Positions 26,101 to 39,719 of a DNA stretch of 64,000 bases are shown one piece after another; within the stretch, counting starts at the first letter, position 1; every line of letters starts with the position of its first letter. The notes beneath the pieces were generated by a model. The model did no database searches, had not been told where the DNA came from, and saw only the letters and a list, made by a program, of their open reading frames with translations. A program made the translations under genes and the position numbers. The stretch is from contig JAJEKV010000067.1 in the NCBI GenBank assembly GCA_021234155.1, positions 3,775,279-3,839,278 on the forward strand, written 5' to 3'. The stretch comes from Isoetes taiwanensis (Eukaryota > Streptophyta > Lycopodiopsida > Isoetales > Isoetaceae).

Positions 26101-28952
26101 CCGAAGAATCTCCTCTCCATGCTTCGCTGCTGATCCAAAGGCAAGGAGAAGCGGCGGTAGCCTCTCCCGCAAACGACCTAGCCGCTGCCGCTTTGCCGCT
26201 TCATCCTACTTTAATCCTTTCAAAAAAAAAAAAAAAAAAAAAAATTAGATTGCAGTGTCGGAGCAGACCATTTGTAAAATATAGCAACGTAATGTTGCAT
26301 CATGTGAACAATGTGTGTGCGCGCGCGCCGCCATATCATAGCAAAACATAACAAAACATAGCATGTAAATGCATAAGTTTGGATATATGCAATGACTGCC
26401 ATAAACTATCCCATGATATACAAAATCACATCATAAAAAAAATCATTTCACCATACCATAGCTTGTTCTTGCACTCCAAATCCTAGTTTTAAGGATAGGG
26501 ACTAATACCTGCTACCATCACAAGCAACACATGAGTTAGAACCGGTATGAGACATGTGGAAGACAGGTGTCTTAACGCCTATCCAGTTGTTATCCATGTC
26601 CAAGAGTAATATTTAGGCAGCATAATAAAACAAGCCATGTCCTATGTTCCTCCTAAAACGAACTCTTCTCTTATTGTATTATTTGTCATCAAAAGAATAT
26701 TAGCGTCTAGAATAGGCATAGAGAATTTTCAAGCTCTATCGAAACCATTGGTTTTAAGGAAAATAAAAGAACAAGACTGCTTCTTCTAGTACAGAGAAGA
26801 CCATACACAATATCTTTTATTTGCCATGCATAAGCTTTAAATTGGCAAGATCAATTATAGCTTCTAGCATAGACAAAATCCAAGGGCATACCTTTTTGAA
26901 GCGGTAGTGCCCCTGGAATCAAAGGAAGAGAAGGGCGAACAATTACGGAAGTATATTTCTTGAATGTTCTGTCCTCCTGATAGAGTAACAGAATACCCAC
27001 AAATCAATCATTTTTACTGCTGGTAAACTTGATATGGCATAAGAATGCATGCTTTATACTTGAGCTGGGCCAAAATTTGCAGTAGCTATGCTGCTAGACC
27101 ACTGCTATACCACAACCAAATTTGCTTCCTTATCTCCAATCAGAGCAAGAAAATCAACTATTTATGAAGCTTTGCTGCTTGCCGGGCGAATTGTTGCCCA
27201 AACAAAACCTAGGGCCACTCTCAATTAACCATGGTTGGATGGATACACAATGATTTTCCAGCCGGTTCGTGCATTTTGCATCTTCCTGTAGCTTAACAAG
27301 AGATCCTTGATGGGTCAGATAGAGCCAACCTGGAAGATCCAATGGCACACAGCCATCGATTTTTGGCTTTCCGATTCTGTTGCCATCTGATAGAGCCCAA
27401 TCTGATGCAGCCCAGAAGCCCATGCGTCATGCATTTGGTTTTTTTTTACTGTTCGTTGCTTTTCCATAAGAAATGGATGCAATTGCTTATTTGGATAAGC
27501 AATTTATGATGTTGCTTATATATTTGCCTTATGTTTTCTTTTCCCTTTTGCTAACTTTAGATTGGGACCACTATATATGTTTGGATCAATCTTACCCTAT
27601 ATATAGAATCCAAACATTAACAAGTACCCAATAAAAAAGTCTTACGACTTTTATACTGCATACCCATTGCGAGATTTCCTTGTGCATGTTATCCCTTTCA
27701 TTAAGGAATTTGATATTGTAAATTTCTCATATAAGGCAATTTCTTTGAATATATTATAACACCAAAAGTTGTTTCGTTATATCATCTATTACTACCCCAT
27801 AGAAGATGTCTTGTCTTTCTATAATAAGTTGTCATTTACCTAAACAGTACCTAAGATCACTCACCTGTTCACCAGGCAACCTTGCTCTAATTGAATTTGT
27901 GCTAAATCCCTGAATAACTGCCTGGCTCTTACTTATGATGAGGCCTGCCATGTCTTAATATAGTAGACTCTGTTTGTGTTCCACTATGTGTAGTAAAATC
28001 AATAATCAATTCTGGGCACTATGCATTGCATACTTGAAAAAAATTATTATCCACCCATATACAACTTGGTACCCATTCATATTAGGAAATTATCGCCTAG
28101 ACAATACTCGAGATGGTTCACCCATCTCCTAGGCAACCTTGCTCTCATTGGACAAGTGCTAGATCCCTGAATAAATGCCATGCCCTAATATGTTTGGGAA
28201 CCCATAGTTTAACATGTCAACTGCAATCTTTTATATATTTGTGTTGTTTTGTGTGTATATGGCGTGTCATGGGGGTGTCACCATCCCACAGAACTTGCAA
28301 CCATTATTTTAACTAATACACACAAAAAGTAAAACTTCATAATATTGATATGTATCAGCAGGTGGGAGCATGCATACACCTTCCCATGAAGGAGAGTTGT
28401 GCATGCTGCACCGCAGATATCACAACACAAGGAAAAAGTCATTTGCAAATAGTTACGAATTTATTTTGTCCCATCGTATCCAAAACCTAGCTAACATCAC
28501 ATAATGTGCCTAAGAAATCTTTCTTCTCTAATGCCCTTCTTATGACGCTGATTAATCTCCAAACTGCAAAACCATTTTGATGAAATCTATTGATGGTAAT
28601 CCATATTTCTTTTTTACAATCTTCTACATTATTGCAATAATATAAGAATAAGAATAAGAATAGAAGACATAGTACTTGGGAAATAATTATTTTATATGCA
28701 AGGTTTATAGGCCTATTGGATGCTAGATAAACGAAAAACCCCTTGTGTAGGCTCTGTTACATTGATCTGTAGGCTTTATTTCTAGTAAATGCAATGGGTA
28801 TATTTTCCATACATCATCCTTACAATCGTTCCGTGCCTTCCTAGATCATATACATTGTTTTTTAAGTAACAACTCTAAGGTCGTTGAAGAGAAATGCCTT
28901 CGAGCATGTATCACCTAAAACACCTAAAGCACTTGTCTGGATGGTGCTTTTT

Positions 28953-30522
28953 TTATAGCATTACTATATTTACACCCCTTTTCTGACGTGCCAATTTAGC
29001 TATGAAATTGTACTCGTAAAATGCTAAATGTAAATTACACAAAATAGGTGAACAAGAGTATCCCATGGGTATGCCCTTGTTTTGTTTCCACACTCGATTC
29101 CCTAGTCTTACATAACTATGATGCCAGCCATTCATTCCATTGAATGAAAGTGTTGCAATCAATTTCTATCCATGTCTTGTAATTTTTTGGTTCCTTCCAT
29201 TGCATTTGAGACTTCCCTTGAGACTCATCGCATTTGGCATATAATCTCAAGCCCTTTTTGCGTGTCAGAGAAAACGCCTTCCTAGTTACCTTCCCAATAG
29301 CTTGTGGTAGCCCATTCTCACCTGCCAACGGAATAGTTTTATAGCATCTAGTTATATCCCCAACAAAGACATTATATATCTTCTTTGGGAGATTAATAGC
29401 AGCATGTGTAGATGAATCTACACACCAAAAACTTCTGGTCTTAATACCAAAAGCAAGTGCTATTTTCTCATCTAGTAGAAAACATTTCTCTTGGAACATA
29501 TCCAAAATTTGCTTCACTCCTCCTATGATCATGGACGCAAGTTCAGAAAAAATGCAATTTGCAGCATTTGTAATCCATCTAAAGCTATCCTTATGTGCTT
29601 TGTATATGCCCATAAGGTATGGTATTTGCATGTCATTGATCTGAAATCCAGGGAGAATTTTTCTCATGTCTTGAAGAATAATAGTTTGGCATTCTTCGAT
29701 AGACTTCCAAGTTGTAGTGGTATTCATACATGGATCAAAATCTGGCCCAGATAGCCTTTCTAATGCAAGTTCCCTTATAAGATACCTGCAAATAAAAGAT
29801 GGCGTAGTAGGAGCTTTGTCAATACAACTATAAATAAATGTGAAGTCAACCATTCTACTTCATCAATCCTATTATTGTCATTGTAGAATGCTCCACATTT
29901 GACATGTCTCTTGTCAAGTTGCTTTCTAACATAATTAGTTAGAAAATTCATTGCAACATTAGTATCTAAGGAAACCTCCCTAATTTTACTTGTATAAAGC
30001 ATGAGGATTTCAGATATGATTTCATATAAATCAAAATGGGCTAAGGGTATGTGGTTTAGCCCTTTTATGCTTTCTTGCTTTAATACCTTGTCATGTATAA
30101 TGTTTGGATCGAAAGTGACTACATGTGATCCAAATTCTTCATATTCTTTTTTGAATTTTTGAAACCTTTTTGAAGTTTCACAAAGACATGTGTTAAAGGT
30201 ATCATATTCAAAATCACAAAATGTATCACATGGTTTGTACCATAGCTTGGCCAAACTATGTTTGTATCGCCATCCAAACATCACATTGCTTTAAGATGCT
30301 ATGACCATCCAATTTAAAACACTTGAATAGACATTGTGAGAACATGTCTTTCAAATTTATAAACTCAAAACCTCGGTTACAATATAGTAGATGTATATAA
30401 CAATCTACTTTCTTATTTTCAGTCACAATAACATATTTTCTACGTTTGAAAACCATGGATTTTCTAGGATCATTATTTTCATCAAAATGGTCATCCATCT
30501 CAGACAATGACAAACAAACCAA
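28953..30522 (-). pseudogene. Reverse transcriptase of a Penelope-like or related retroelement
   Basis: Three overlapping minus-strand frames form one broken protein. The N-terminal piece has KGLNHIPL. The middle has DKAPTTPSFICRYL, IPYLMGIYKAHKDSFRWITN (fingers-like) and VGDITRCYKTIPLAGENGL (a D-I-x-x-C/F-Y palm motif A layout). The last piece has IPMGYSCSPILCNLHLAFYE, the RT motif preceding the Y-x-D-D box. The Y-x-D-D box itself is not readable in the next 200 bases. The motif wording differs from Ty1, Ty3 and plant LINEs. Penelope-like elements are the best guess, not a firm one. Confidence 0.6.
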
Positions 30523-31211
30523 ACTTCATAAGTAAAAATGTACGTATAGACCGCAACTTTGCAAATTTATTCCATCTTTTAATATCCAAATCTTTTGGGA
30601 GTAATAGGAGGATTTTCTTGTGAGCTTGCACCACTTGCTTGAGGAGTTCTTGTTGCAATACCCCCACCTCTTGGAGAAGGAACCATTGCATGTTGACCTC
30701 TTCCCCTAGTAGCATACATAGGAGAGGCAAAGTTTCCCCTATATCTGCCACGATTGTTACCCCTTCCTCTTCCTCTAGTAGGATGATTTCATACAAGGTT
30801 TCACTTTCCTGGTAAGATTGGTTCAAATGAATTGGCCTCTTAGGACCATTAGAAGCCATCCATGTTCTCATGCCCTTTGTCCTAGTAGAGAATGATGGGG
30901 GTATGAACATCCTTTCTACCATGGCAGGTTCTTCCTTGTTCTCATATTTTTGCAATATACGAGATGGGTAATCACGAGCCATTTCACTTGCTCCTTCAAT
31001 CATCATCTCTCTTACATAGATGAAAATGATGAGTGCATGTATCACCTTTTTTGTTGACTCCTTCATCAGCCAATGTAAAAAAGCTGCAATTTGTGCCTCC
31101 AGAGTGCCTATTTCTAGAAAGCCTTGTCCAAATTATTGGCCATGTACCAAAGTACCTGGTCAATCCATAGAAATTGAGGATCTGGACATTTAGAGCATGA
31201 GCACTTAACAT
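30500..31211 (-). pseudogene. Upstream frames of the same retroelement
   Basis: Minus-strand open pieces continue upstream of the RT with a clean change of frame near 31,040. They include FYGLTRYFGTWPIIW and a 188-residue frame with no recognised domain. Strand and spacing suggest the 5' part of the same element. No independent function can be given. Confidence 0.4.
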
Positions 31212-33279
31212 AAGGCCTCATCCAATTCTACATGCCTTTATGACATATTCAACAAAACTTAGACTTATTCAGATTTAATAGATAACACTTCAAGGCACTT
31301 GAACTTATTTAGAATTAAACATTTCTAGAATATAAAATTTTAATTTTTAATGATTTAACAAATTTAAAATTTGGCAATCCTGATAATTTGCAAATGAAAT
31401 CTGATGGTTCAATAAGCGATTCACAAGGCCCCCAAAATTGAGTTAGTATGATTTTTTTCAAATGGTTTAGTAGCGAAAATCAAACTAAAAAATCAATACG
31501 TTTTTGTGGGCCAAAAAGTTTACAAACCATGTCTAGTTATACAATATGGTTCATGAACACAATTTTAGAATGTAATAAACAAATATTGTTTTTTAACATA
31601 GCATTGAAACATGATAATTATAGTTGGTCTCTATAACGCCTTAAAGTATATGGTGTGTAGTACTGGTTAATATGTCAAGTTTAGAGGAATGATATTTGAT
31701 CGCGTCTATATTTCTTGGTATATTGACATTGTAAATTTGAGTGCATAATCCCTCTGATATTCTATAGTGATTAATCATCAATACCCTCAAGTGTATATTG
31801 ACACGATAATTTATAGTGCATGGTTGCTATGTTGTTCTATAGTGATTAATCATCAATACCATCAAGTGATAAATAGACTAGTTTGAATTTCTTAATAGGA
31901 TTTTTTGACATGATCCCCAGTAGTTAACCGATACGAATACACATGATATCTAATGGTGATTATTTATGGCAACCGTTACCAATTTCTTTATGGTCGTTGT
32001 CTTTACTTTTTTGTGGCTGCAATGAACATATGGGAATTGAACCCAACAATACATGAATTAGAGTCACGAGATGTGATTTAAAGAATCAGAACCCATTAGA
32101 AAGCAAAAGGAAATAAGCATTCAAAAGTCAAATTATCTTACAGACAATATGTAGTGTGCTGCAAATCACATATTCAAGTGTGGATGCTCAATTCGTACTC
32201 AAGAAAACTTAGAGAATATGAGCAAAGAATCAACTGGCAAATGACTTAATGAAAGAATAATCTGATCATCAAATTAAGCAAGTACACTTTAAACCATTGA
32301 AAATTGGTAATTAATTTTAAAGCAGGGAATCTATTCAATCTACAAAACTGAAAACTCAGCAGATAAGATCTGAACTTCGAAATGACTTCTTGCATGGGAT
32401 AAACCAAATAACCTCAACAAAACGGTTGCCCAAAGTAAATGGAGATGACTGGCAATTAACAAAGTGACTCATACCTTATTTTAAAATACTATGTGTTGCT
32501 TAAAGCCAGGCCGTCGTGTTGAGAAATTTGAACAAAAAAAAAGACATGAAAAGAAATCATAATAATTGTAACCAGACCAGTAATCAGAGTTTGTTGAACC
32601 GTAAAAGCTTTCTCAAAGTAGTATATATTCTGTCCTCCATCATTGTGCAAGCAATGCAAAACGTTAAATACATTAGCTGAGATATGTTAAAAAAACAATA
32701 AATTAGATGAGAGCAAAAAGAATGTAGATTGATACCCACAGCTTGAGGCAAGAACATGATGAGATGATAAATACTTTTTGGTGAACACCTTTAAATGAGT
32801 GATACACTCCAATGGTATCACTCGAACCCCTGATCTCCATTTTCTTGATCGGTTCTGCGTATCTCACCGAGATGATTTTGCAAGCAAACTCTTTGATATC
32901 TGCTTTACTTCTACAGAGACAAGCCGAGCTCACAGGTCCAAGATGGAGGCATTTTCTTCTGAATACATCATACCTCATCATAAGCCAAAGCTTCAAACTG
33001 ACGAAAAAGATATCAAATCTGTATATGCATATCCAACTTCAAAAATCAGGCTCTGTTTGAAACGGCTTGTAGAGTGCAATGCGGTCTGTTTCACAACAAC
33101 TAAGGTCCACTACATGATAAATAAAGAAAGATTCAACTCTATAACAAGAATTCTTACTTTTAGCAGATATACATATAAGAGTTACTTCTCAGGTTGAATC
33201 ACCGGTAGGCATTTGCTTGGAGATATATCCCTGTTTCAATCGGAAAGCAGTATTAAACCGCAATTTTTTTTCTGCAAGA

Positions 33280-33350
33280 AGGCTGTTGTTACCTGCTTGA
33301 TCTGCAAGAAACCTCTGCATGCGAGCTCCGGTCGCGACATGGAAGAGAAC
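33280..33350 (-). CDS. Possible first exon of a small gene
   Basis: On the minus strand a telo-box-like CTAACCCTAACCCTAA (33,367-33,382) is followed by an ATG (about 33,340) giving MSRPELACRGFLQIKQ and then CAG|GTAACA, a usable splice donor. Telo-boxes are common just upstream of plant translation-related genes. I could not identify later exons with confidence: an open frame at 32,740-32,990 is possible but unrecognised. Treat as a candidate only. Confidence 0.25.
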
Positions 33351-35159
33351 TGGCCGCCGTTTACATTAGGGTTAGGGTTAGAAATCACGAATTCCCTTAA
33401 AGAAATATATCATTTGGGGAAAACTAAAAAAGCCCTTACATTTTTCTTATTTTTGGAAATTGTCAAATTGCCTTTACTCTTTCTCTTGGATCAACAACCA
33501 CATGGGGCGCGGCTAAGCTGCTTTCATTGAAGTTGCTGCAAAATGCTACTCTGTATAATATATCCTACATTGATAGATAGATAGATTGAGCGCATTTCAA
33601 CATCCATTGATAGAAAGAGCAAGCTACTCCACTATTCGATAAAAAAAAAGCAATAAAGTCAAGAACAAAAAAGAGTCAATAACTTCGATCTTAACTAGAC
33701 GGCCGAGCAATATGGCTCTCGAAAGTGGAGCTTCGCCTAGTACTAGATTTCAAAAAGGTTGAAAAAAATCTCATAAGGGAGGTCACAAAATAGATTAATT
33801 GTTGTATACAAATGGATCAATTAGTAGATTTGTGATTAAAAAAAAGGGGAAAAAAGAAAGGAATTTGGAAAATGAATCAAGCTCAAATCTCACTACTTTT
33901 CATTCAAGACATTTGGGCCATCACACAGAGAGAGATGTTTGACCGGTAACGTTCAATGACCACTGAGAATTTGAAACTAGAGAAATAAAGAGCAACAACT
34001 TCTTCAACAACTCAACTTCTCCTCTCTCTTCTCTGTGCCGACTATGGAGTCCCTTTCTTATGCTCTTGTCTGTCCCATGTTTTTTCATCATGTTTACTTG
34101 ATTTTTTTGTGACATTGGAACTTGCCGATAGTTTGTGTTGTAGCTAAAATTAAAGGCATCTACATTCGAAAGGTCTGTGTGTTTTATTTACGAGGCTACT
34201 CCAAAAACACACTACACATAAGTTCTATATAGACATCTCCTAAGCGAAAACACATTAGACATAAGTTCTATATAGACATCTCATAAGTTCTATGTAGACA
34301 GCTCTTTAATAGCTCTTCCGACCGGGAAAAATCAAATGCCTAAGGGAGTCCAATGTGAAAATCTACATGTACCTGGGAATGCGCTAGTATGCCTAGCACC
34401 AACCAGATTCTAGAGGTTGCAAACTCATACAACAATCCGTCCCCTGTGGCTTAGGCTTGTGCATAGCTTGAGTAGGATAGAGGACAATGTGATGCAAGCA
34501 CCTTTGACATCGTATCTATCTATACAAATCTCTTACTATTGTAACTTTTGCATTTGAAAACCTCTAGCATTTGAAAAAAATAAAAGACCTTTGTTATAAG
34601 GGAGAATGGCCTGGCACTGTGGGATGATGTGGTATTTCATCACTGCTCTGATCATCGTATCATCGTCTCCTTCCGAAACTTCGTCTGAATACTTAAAGGC
34701 TTCTTGGGTTTCATTAAGAGTCTTTTTGTCTGTCTTCCGACATGTTGGATGTTAGGAAGAGCAAGGGGGATTCACTGTAAGTGCCATACAATGTGCCTGA
34801 GTGACTTGTAGGGGGGTTTTTTCGACCCATTTCCATACGTATACGTAAGAGGTAGGGGGGTTTTTTGCCACTACTTGGGGTAAACTTTGTACGGAAGGGG
34901 TCGAATTTGCCTTTCAAGAAATCGTATACGGGGGTGTTTTTGATCACCCTATGCACGCACATGGCATACCCCCCTTACTATAAGTGAACCCCCCGGGAGG
35001 AAGAGTTATTTCAATAAACTACAAGAAATGGGTTCTAACCTATACAAAAAATGGAGGAACCCTAATGCCAAAAATACAAAACTAGCTTTGAAGGACCTCA
35101 TCGAGTTTCAAACATCTATTGCTCATCAGCCTCCTATCACCACTTTGTAGTCATCGAAA

Positions 35160-36780
35160 CCTATACATCTCGAAAGGTTCACTATAGTAAGAGTTTAGCT
35201 CTGTTGGTCCTACTGGTTGGTCTAAGAGTTAACTGGATGCCTACAAAATCTGTACGGTTTGTGTTTTGGCAGCCCTCCCTGCCTTTGAAGTGACTGAGAG
35301 CTTGCGTGCAGGGTTTTCTCGAGGGTTCGAAGGAAGGGAGAACAATAAAACCCCTCCCAGACACCAGTTCCAAACTTGCATGCTATGTTTATTAGACTAG
35401 TAGGCAGGGACGAGCATGTTGAACGAAAGGTTCACTATAGTAAGAGTTTGGCTCTGTTGGTCCTACTGGTTGGTCTAAGAGTTAACTGGATGCTTTGAAC
35501 TCATATACAAAGTCAAAACTGCATTTCAAGCTTATCGGAATAGCCGAACTGGGGTGACACTTCATTTCCCCGTCGTGCGCCTACGTCGGAAAGGGGAAAA
35601 TTTGGGGCTTCTCACATCCGTGCGGGGGATGGCCATTTTTTCTTTTCGAAGACGTTTATTAGGACATGAGCTACTATTCGAACGGTGGGATTAGCAGATG
35701 GAGCATCTTTGGTACCCGGATACTTAAACCCTACAAAATCTGTAGGGTTTGCGTTTTGGCAGCCCTCCCTGCCTTTGAAGTGGCTGAGAGCTTGCGTGCA
35801 GGGTTTCCTCGAGGGTTCGAAGAAAGGGAGAACAATAAAACCCCTCCCAGACACCCAGTTCCAAACTTGCATGCTATGTTTATTAGACTAGCGCACTAGG
35901 TAGGGACAGAGCATGTTGAGCGAAAGGTCCACTAGTAATTGCCCATGGCGAGTCGAGTTTGGCTCTGTTGGTCCTACTGGTTGGTCTAAGAGTTCACTGG
36001 ATGCTTTGAACTCATATATGAAGTCAAAACTGCATTTCAAGCTTATCGGAACAGTCGAACTGGGGTGACACTTCATTTCCCCCTACGTCGAAAAGGGGAA
36101 AATTTGGGGCTTGTCACATCTGTGCGGGGGATGGCCATTTTTTCTTTTCGAAGACGTTTATTAGGACATGAGCTATCATTTGAACAGTGAGATTAGCATA
36201 TGGAGCATCTTTGGTACCCGAATACTTAAACCCTACAAAATCTGTAGGGTTTGCGTTTTGGCAGCCCTCCCTGTCTTTGAAGTGGCTGAGAGCTTGCATG
36301 CAGGGTTTTCTCGAGGGTTCGAAGGAAGGGAGAATAATAAAACCCTTCCCAAACACCCAGTTCCAAATTTGCATGCTATGTTTATTAGACTAGCACACTA
36401 GGCAGGGACAGAGCATGTTGAGCGAAAGGTCCACTCGTAATTGCCCACGACGAGTCGAGTTTGGCTCTGTTGGTCCTACTGGTTGGTCTAAGAGTTAACT
36501 GGATGCTTTGAACTCATATACGAAGTCAAAACTGCATTTCAAACTTATCGGACAGCCGAACTGGGGTGACATTTCATTTCCCCGTCGTTTCAGACACCAG
36601 TTCCAAACTTGCATGCTATGTTTATTAGACTATGAGGCAGGGACGAGCATGTTGAGCGAAAGGTTCACTATAGTAAGAGTTTGGCTCTGTTGGTCCTACT
36701 GGTTGGTCTAAGAGTTAACTGGATGCTTTGAACTCATATACGAAGTCAAAACTGCATTTCAAGCTTATCGGAACTGCATT
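35160..36780. repeat. Tandem array, unit about 500 bp
   Basis: The phrase gcagccctccctgcctttga and its surroundings occur near 35,270, 35,759 and 36,259. A second phrase, gtcaaaactgcatttcaagc, occurs near 35,512, 36,024, 36,525 (aaac variant) and 36,746. Spacing is about 490-510 bp with a shorter last unit. The apparent 70-90 residue frames repeat with the units and are not conserved as proteins. Confidence 0.9.
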
Positions 36781-38410
36781 TCTCATAACTCTTTATTGCA
36801 TGAAAGTGAAGCATGTTTTATTATAAGTTGCTGCCTAGGTGAAGTTCAATATCTGAACATCTATTGCCTTTTGCTAGATGGTACAATGGGTATGAATATT
36901 GTTTGAGTTTAAAAAAAGGATCTTATGTACTTTCTCGACATTTAGTAAGTTCGGTTTGGCTGAGTGATATATGCACTTCTAAAATAAGGTTAATTAGAAA
37001 TGAGGATGGAGAAATGTATCATCGATTCACCACATTGTTTCTCTGGCCATTCATCTACAATTGAACATTGCTAATTATAAGGAAGAAACGGCTTATGAAC
37101 ATAATGTTATATAGAATTTTACATTAAGACACTAGATATCCCTGTCATAAGTCAGTTATGACCTCAATTTTCACTAGAAAGATACATTGTTGGTAGCAAA
37201 AGGGTTATTATCTACACCATACCTCTAGAGCTCCTCATCACTCCAATTATGCAAGGGAACCTCTAAATCATGCATGATAAACACTTAAAATAATCCAAAA
37301 TCCTCTTTCATACAAAATGTGCACTCTATGGATACTAAATACTATACCATAAAGAATGCAGTGGCAACTATAACTACAAATATACACTTGGCCCAACATA
37401 AAACTATGCTACATATAATGGTGGAAAACATAGACCACACCATGCAACCAGTAGACAAGTCGATGTACATACATAAGTTTTACGAATAAGGATCATGCTC
37501 TAAAAGGAGTGCAAAAATACATATAATCGTTGGAATTACTAATTAATATAAGAAATTATGCTCAAAGTCCGTAGTGATTTTAAGGATTGAAACAAGTGTA
37601 TAAAAAAACAACATCATAAACCAACATAATAGCCTGCTAACATGCATAGTAAATAAGCATGTGCCAAAAACATATAACACACTTCCAAAATTAAACATGG
37701 TTCTTGAACTAATAAAAAAAGCTTGGTCGGATTGAAACTAGGTTAAAACCATGTATCTGATCATGCTAACCAGTATGTAAAATCATCGTAGATTATAATA
37801 TTGACAATATAGGCTCAAAAATCACCTCCTAAACTAGCAATAATTTTAAGAAACTAGTGTAAGACATAGAATTAGTATAAAAACTATGATCAAACTAGTG
37901 TGATATTACAAAACCATAAAAGTCATCTAGTTTTCATTGACATTACGAGTTGCATGTATTAAAAACCACCATTATACTGGTTTCCATCATGATTATGAAT
38001 GCGAGTTACTTTTTGGGGGCCTTGTGATTGACTTAAAACTATTATAAGAGTTTCTCAATTTACAAACTTTTATACTTTTAAAAACACGTTTAAGAAAGTT
38101 TTCAGGTCGAAATCAATTAAATTATAAAGTTAATATCTTAATAATAACTATTGAATATCTTATTATTAATGAAACAAAATATATTGAAACTTAATCAATA
38201 ATAAATTATCCAATGTCTTTACAGATAAACATAATCCTTTAATTAGTTCCAAATCTAAAACTTTTTTTACCTATTTTGAAAAAATAATATTTCAATTATA
38301 TAGCATCTATTTTAAGTGAAAATTAAATGGTCAAAATCAATAAGAGTTAAAAATACTGTTGATCTTATTATGACATCCTTGAAGTATATATCTATTAGAT
38401 TTGAATAAGT

Positions 38411-39169
38411 CTAAATTCTGTTAAATATGCCATCTTTCTCATATTCACTATCCCTCACTCCTGCAGTATTCATATTTCCTTTGATATATGCTTTGACTAG
38501 AGTTATGCATTTTTTATGGTCAAAGAGATTCATAGTGATGTTATCCAAAATCACTTCCCCTCTAAAAGCATTCATAGCTTTTCGAGCGTCTCTTTTGCAC
38601 ATGCTTTTAAACACTTGGATATTAGCATAGCTATATCCATGAGATAAAAAAAAGTAGCGTAGCCGCGTTAAACGGCGCAAGATGTAGAAGGGACCAAAGG
38701 GTCCACATCTCATGTTTTTGCTTTGCTATAATCACCTCCAATGACCTTGAAGGTACAAATGGGTGATACCATTTTTTGAATTGCTCCAACATTTTTTCCT
38801 CATTGTCATTACCCACATTCTCGGCAGATGTTGGATAGTGCTTGGTTTCTTCTCCCAATGTTCTTCCTGCAAGTAAAGGATGTTGTGAAATAGTGGGATT
38901 AAAGCCAGTGAATGACTAGATTTAATTTGGACGTGATAAGCCATAGAATATTTTGTTTGCATGGGTGCGATGGCTTGGGCTCCAATATTATGTGGTGGGG
39001 GAAAGAGAGGGTGCGACAAAGGTGTGTTCAATACATGATAATTGTATTTTGTTGATATGACACTATTGTTCGGTAAGACACAGGTGCTGATGTGGATATC
39101 TCTATGTAAGTTTCTTTTATAGAAAGTTAATTTAAGTATTGTGTTATTCTCAGCAAGCAATAGAGACAT
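38411..39169 (-). pseudogene. Second retroelement coding fragment
   Basis: The minus strand reads, in two frames, EEKMLEQFKKWYHPFVPSRS then FYILRRLTRLRYFFLSHGYSYANI and CKRDARKAMNAFRGE. The hydrophobic/basic LRRL...GYSYA pattern resembles the C-terminal region of RT proteins like that at 28,953-30,522, but this is weak. It lies directly outside the inverted end at 38.4 kb. Confidence 0.35.
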
Positions 39170-39321
39170 CTTGTGAGTGACAACATGAATTAATTATTCG
39201 TTTGTCTTTGCAGTCCTACAAATGTCTTTGCAGTCCTACAAATAACATTGCACTGCTGGCATTTCCTTATATGTTTTACATTGAATACAGGATTCATGTA
39301 TGCAGTTTGGCATTCAAAAGC

Positions 39322-39703
39322 CATCTTATTAATTTTTATGGGAGGAAGGATAGAATTGTCGAAAACCAACTTGCCCCCATTAATCCTATATTATAAAACC
39401 GTGGCGTCGGTCTGTGCGCCCGATCGACGGCCGAGATCGTTCCAATGTCCTTGCACCCCGTCCGACGGCCAAGATTAGTCCGTTTGTCTCTTTGCTTTGG
39501 TCGACGGCTTGGATTGTGCCATGTGGCATGTTAGTGTCTCTTCAAACAAAAGGATGCGACGTCGAATAATGTATCCAAACATGCTGCCGTTACAGCTTCC
39601 GTTTCCTCCAGTGCAAGGCTACGGTGCAGCCATGCAACCGTAGCCTTATTAATTTTTATGGGAGGAAGGATAGAATTGTCGAAAACCAACTTGCCCCCAT
39701 TAA
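39322..39703. repeat. 62-bp direct repeats around a 258-bp insert
   Basis: The phrase cttattaatttttatgggag through ccaacttgcccccattaat is present at about 39,325-39,384 and again at about 39,644-39,703. The DNA between is GC-richer and contains gatcgacggccgagatcgtt and gtccgacggccaagattagt, two related phrases. This is either a small insertion that duplicated its target or a template-switch repeat. Confidence 0.85.
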
Positions 39704-39719
39704 TATGAAACAATAAAAT

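Larger units (their letters stand above)
21880..28900. other. Gene-poor stretch
   Basis: Apart from the foldback at 22.8 kb, the retroposon copy B at 24.9 kb, an A-run at 26,221-26,243 and GCAATTGCAAGGG-type short repeats at 24,160-24,240, I see no supported gene. The open frames are short, lack recognisable motifs and occur on both strands equally. Confidence 0.5.
31241..38432. other. Block with inverted ends inside retroelement DNA
   Basis: CACAAGGCCCCCAAAA at 31,421-31,436 is inverted at 38,006-38,022 (TTTTTGGGGGCCTTGTG), with ATT on the outer side of both. A second inverted match lies further out: acttagacttattcag at about 31,270 against ctgaataagtctaa-like text at about 38,404. Between the paired matches the two sides differ in length by about 230 bp. 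The block could be a DNA transposon with a 3-bp target duplication, or two retroelement copies with inverted terminal repeats facing each other. Confidence 0.5.

Noticed and set aside
33367-33382. Interstitial telomere repeat
   Set aside because: There are only two to three units. A promoter telo-box fits equally well and is commoner.
35612-36401. Repeated 77-86 residue frames with VCVLAALP and SHFKGREGCQN
   Set aside because: They recur with the 500-bp tandem unit on both strands. Differences between units are not biased to synonymous positions as far as I can judge by eye.
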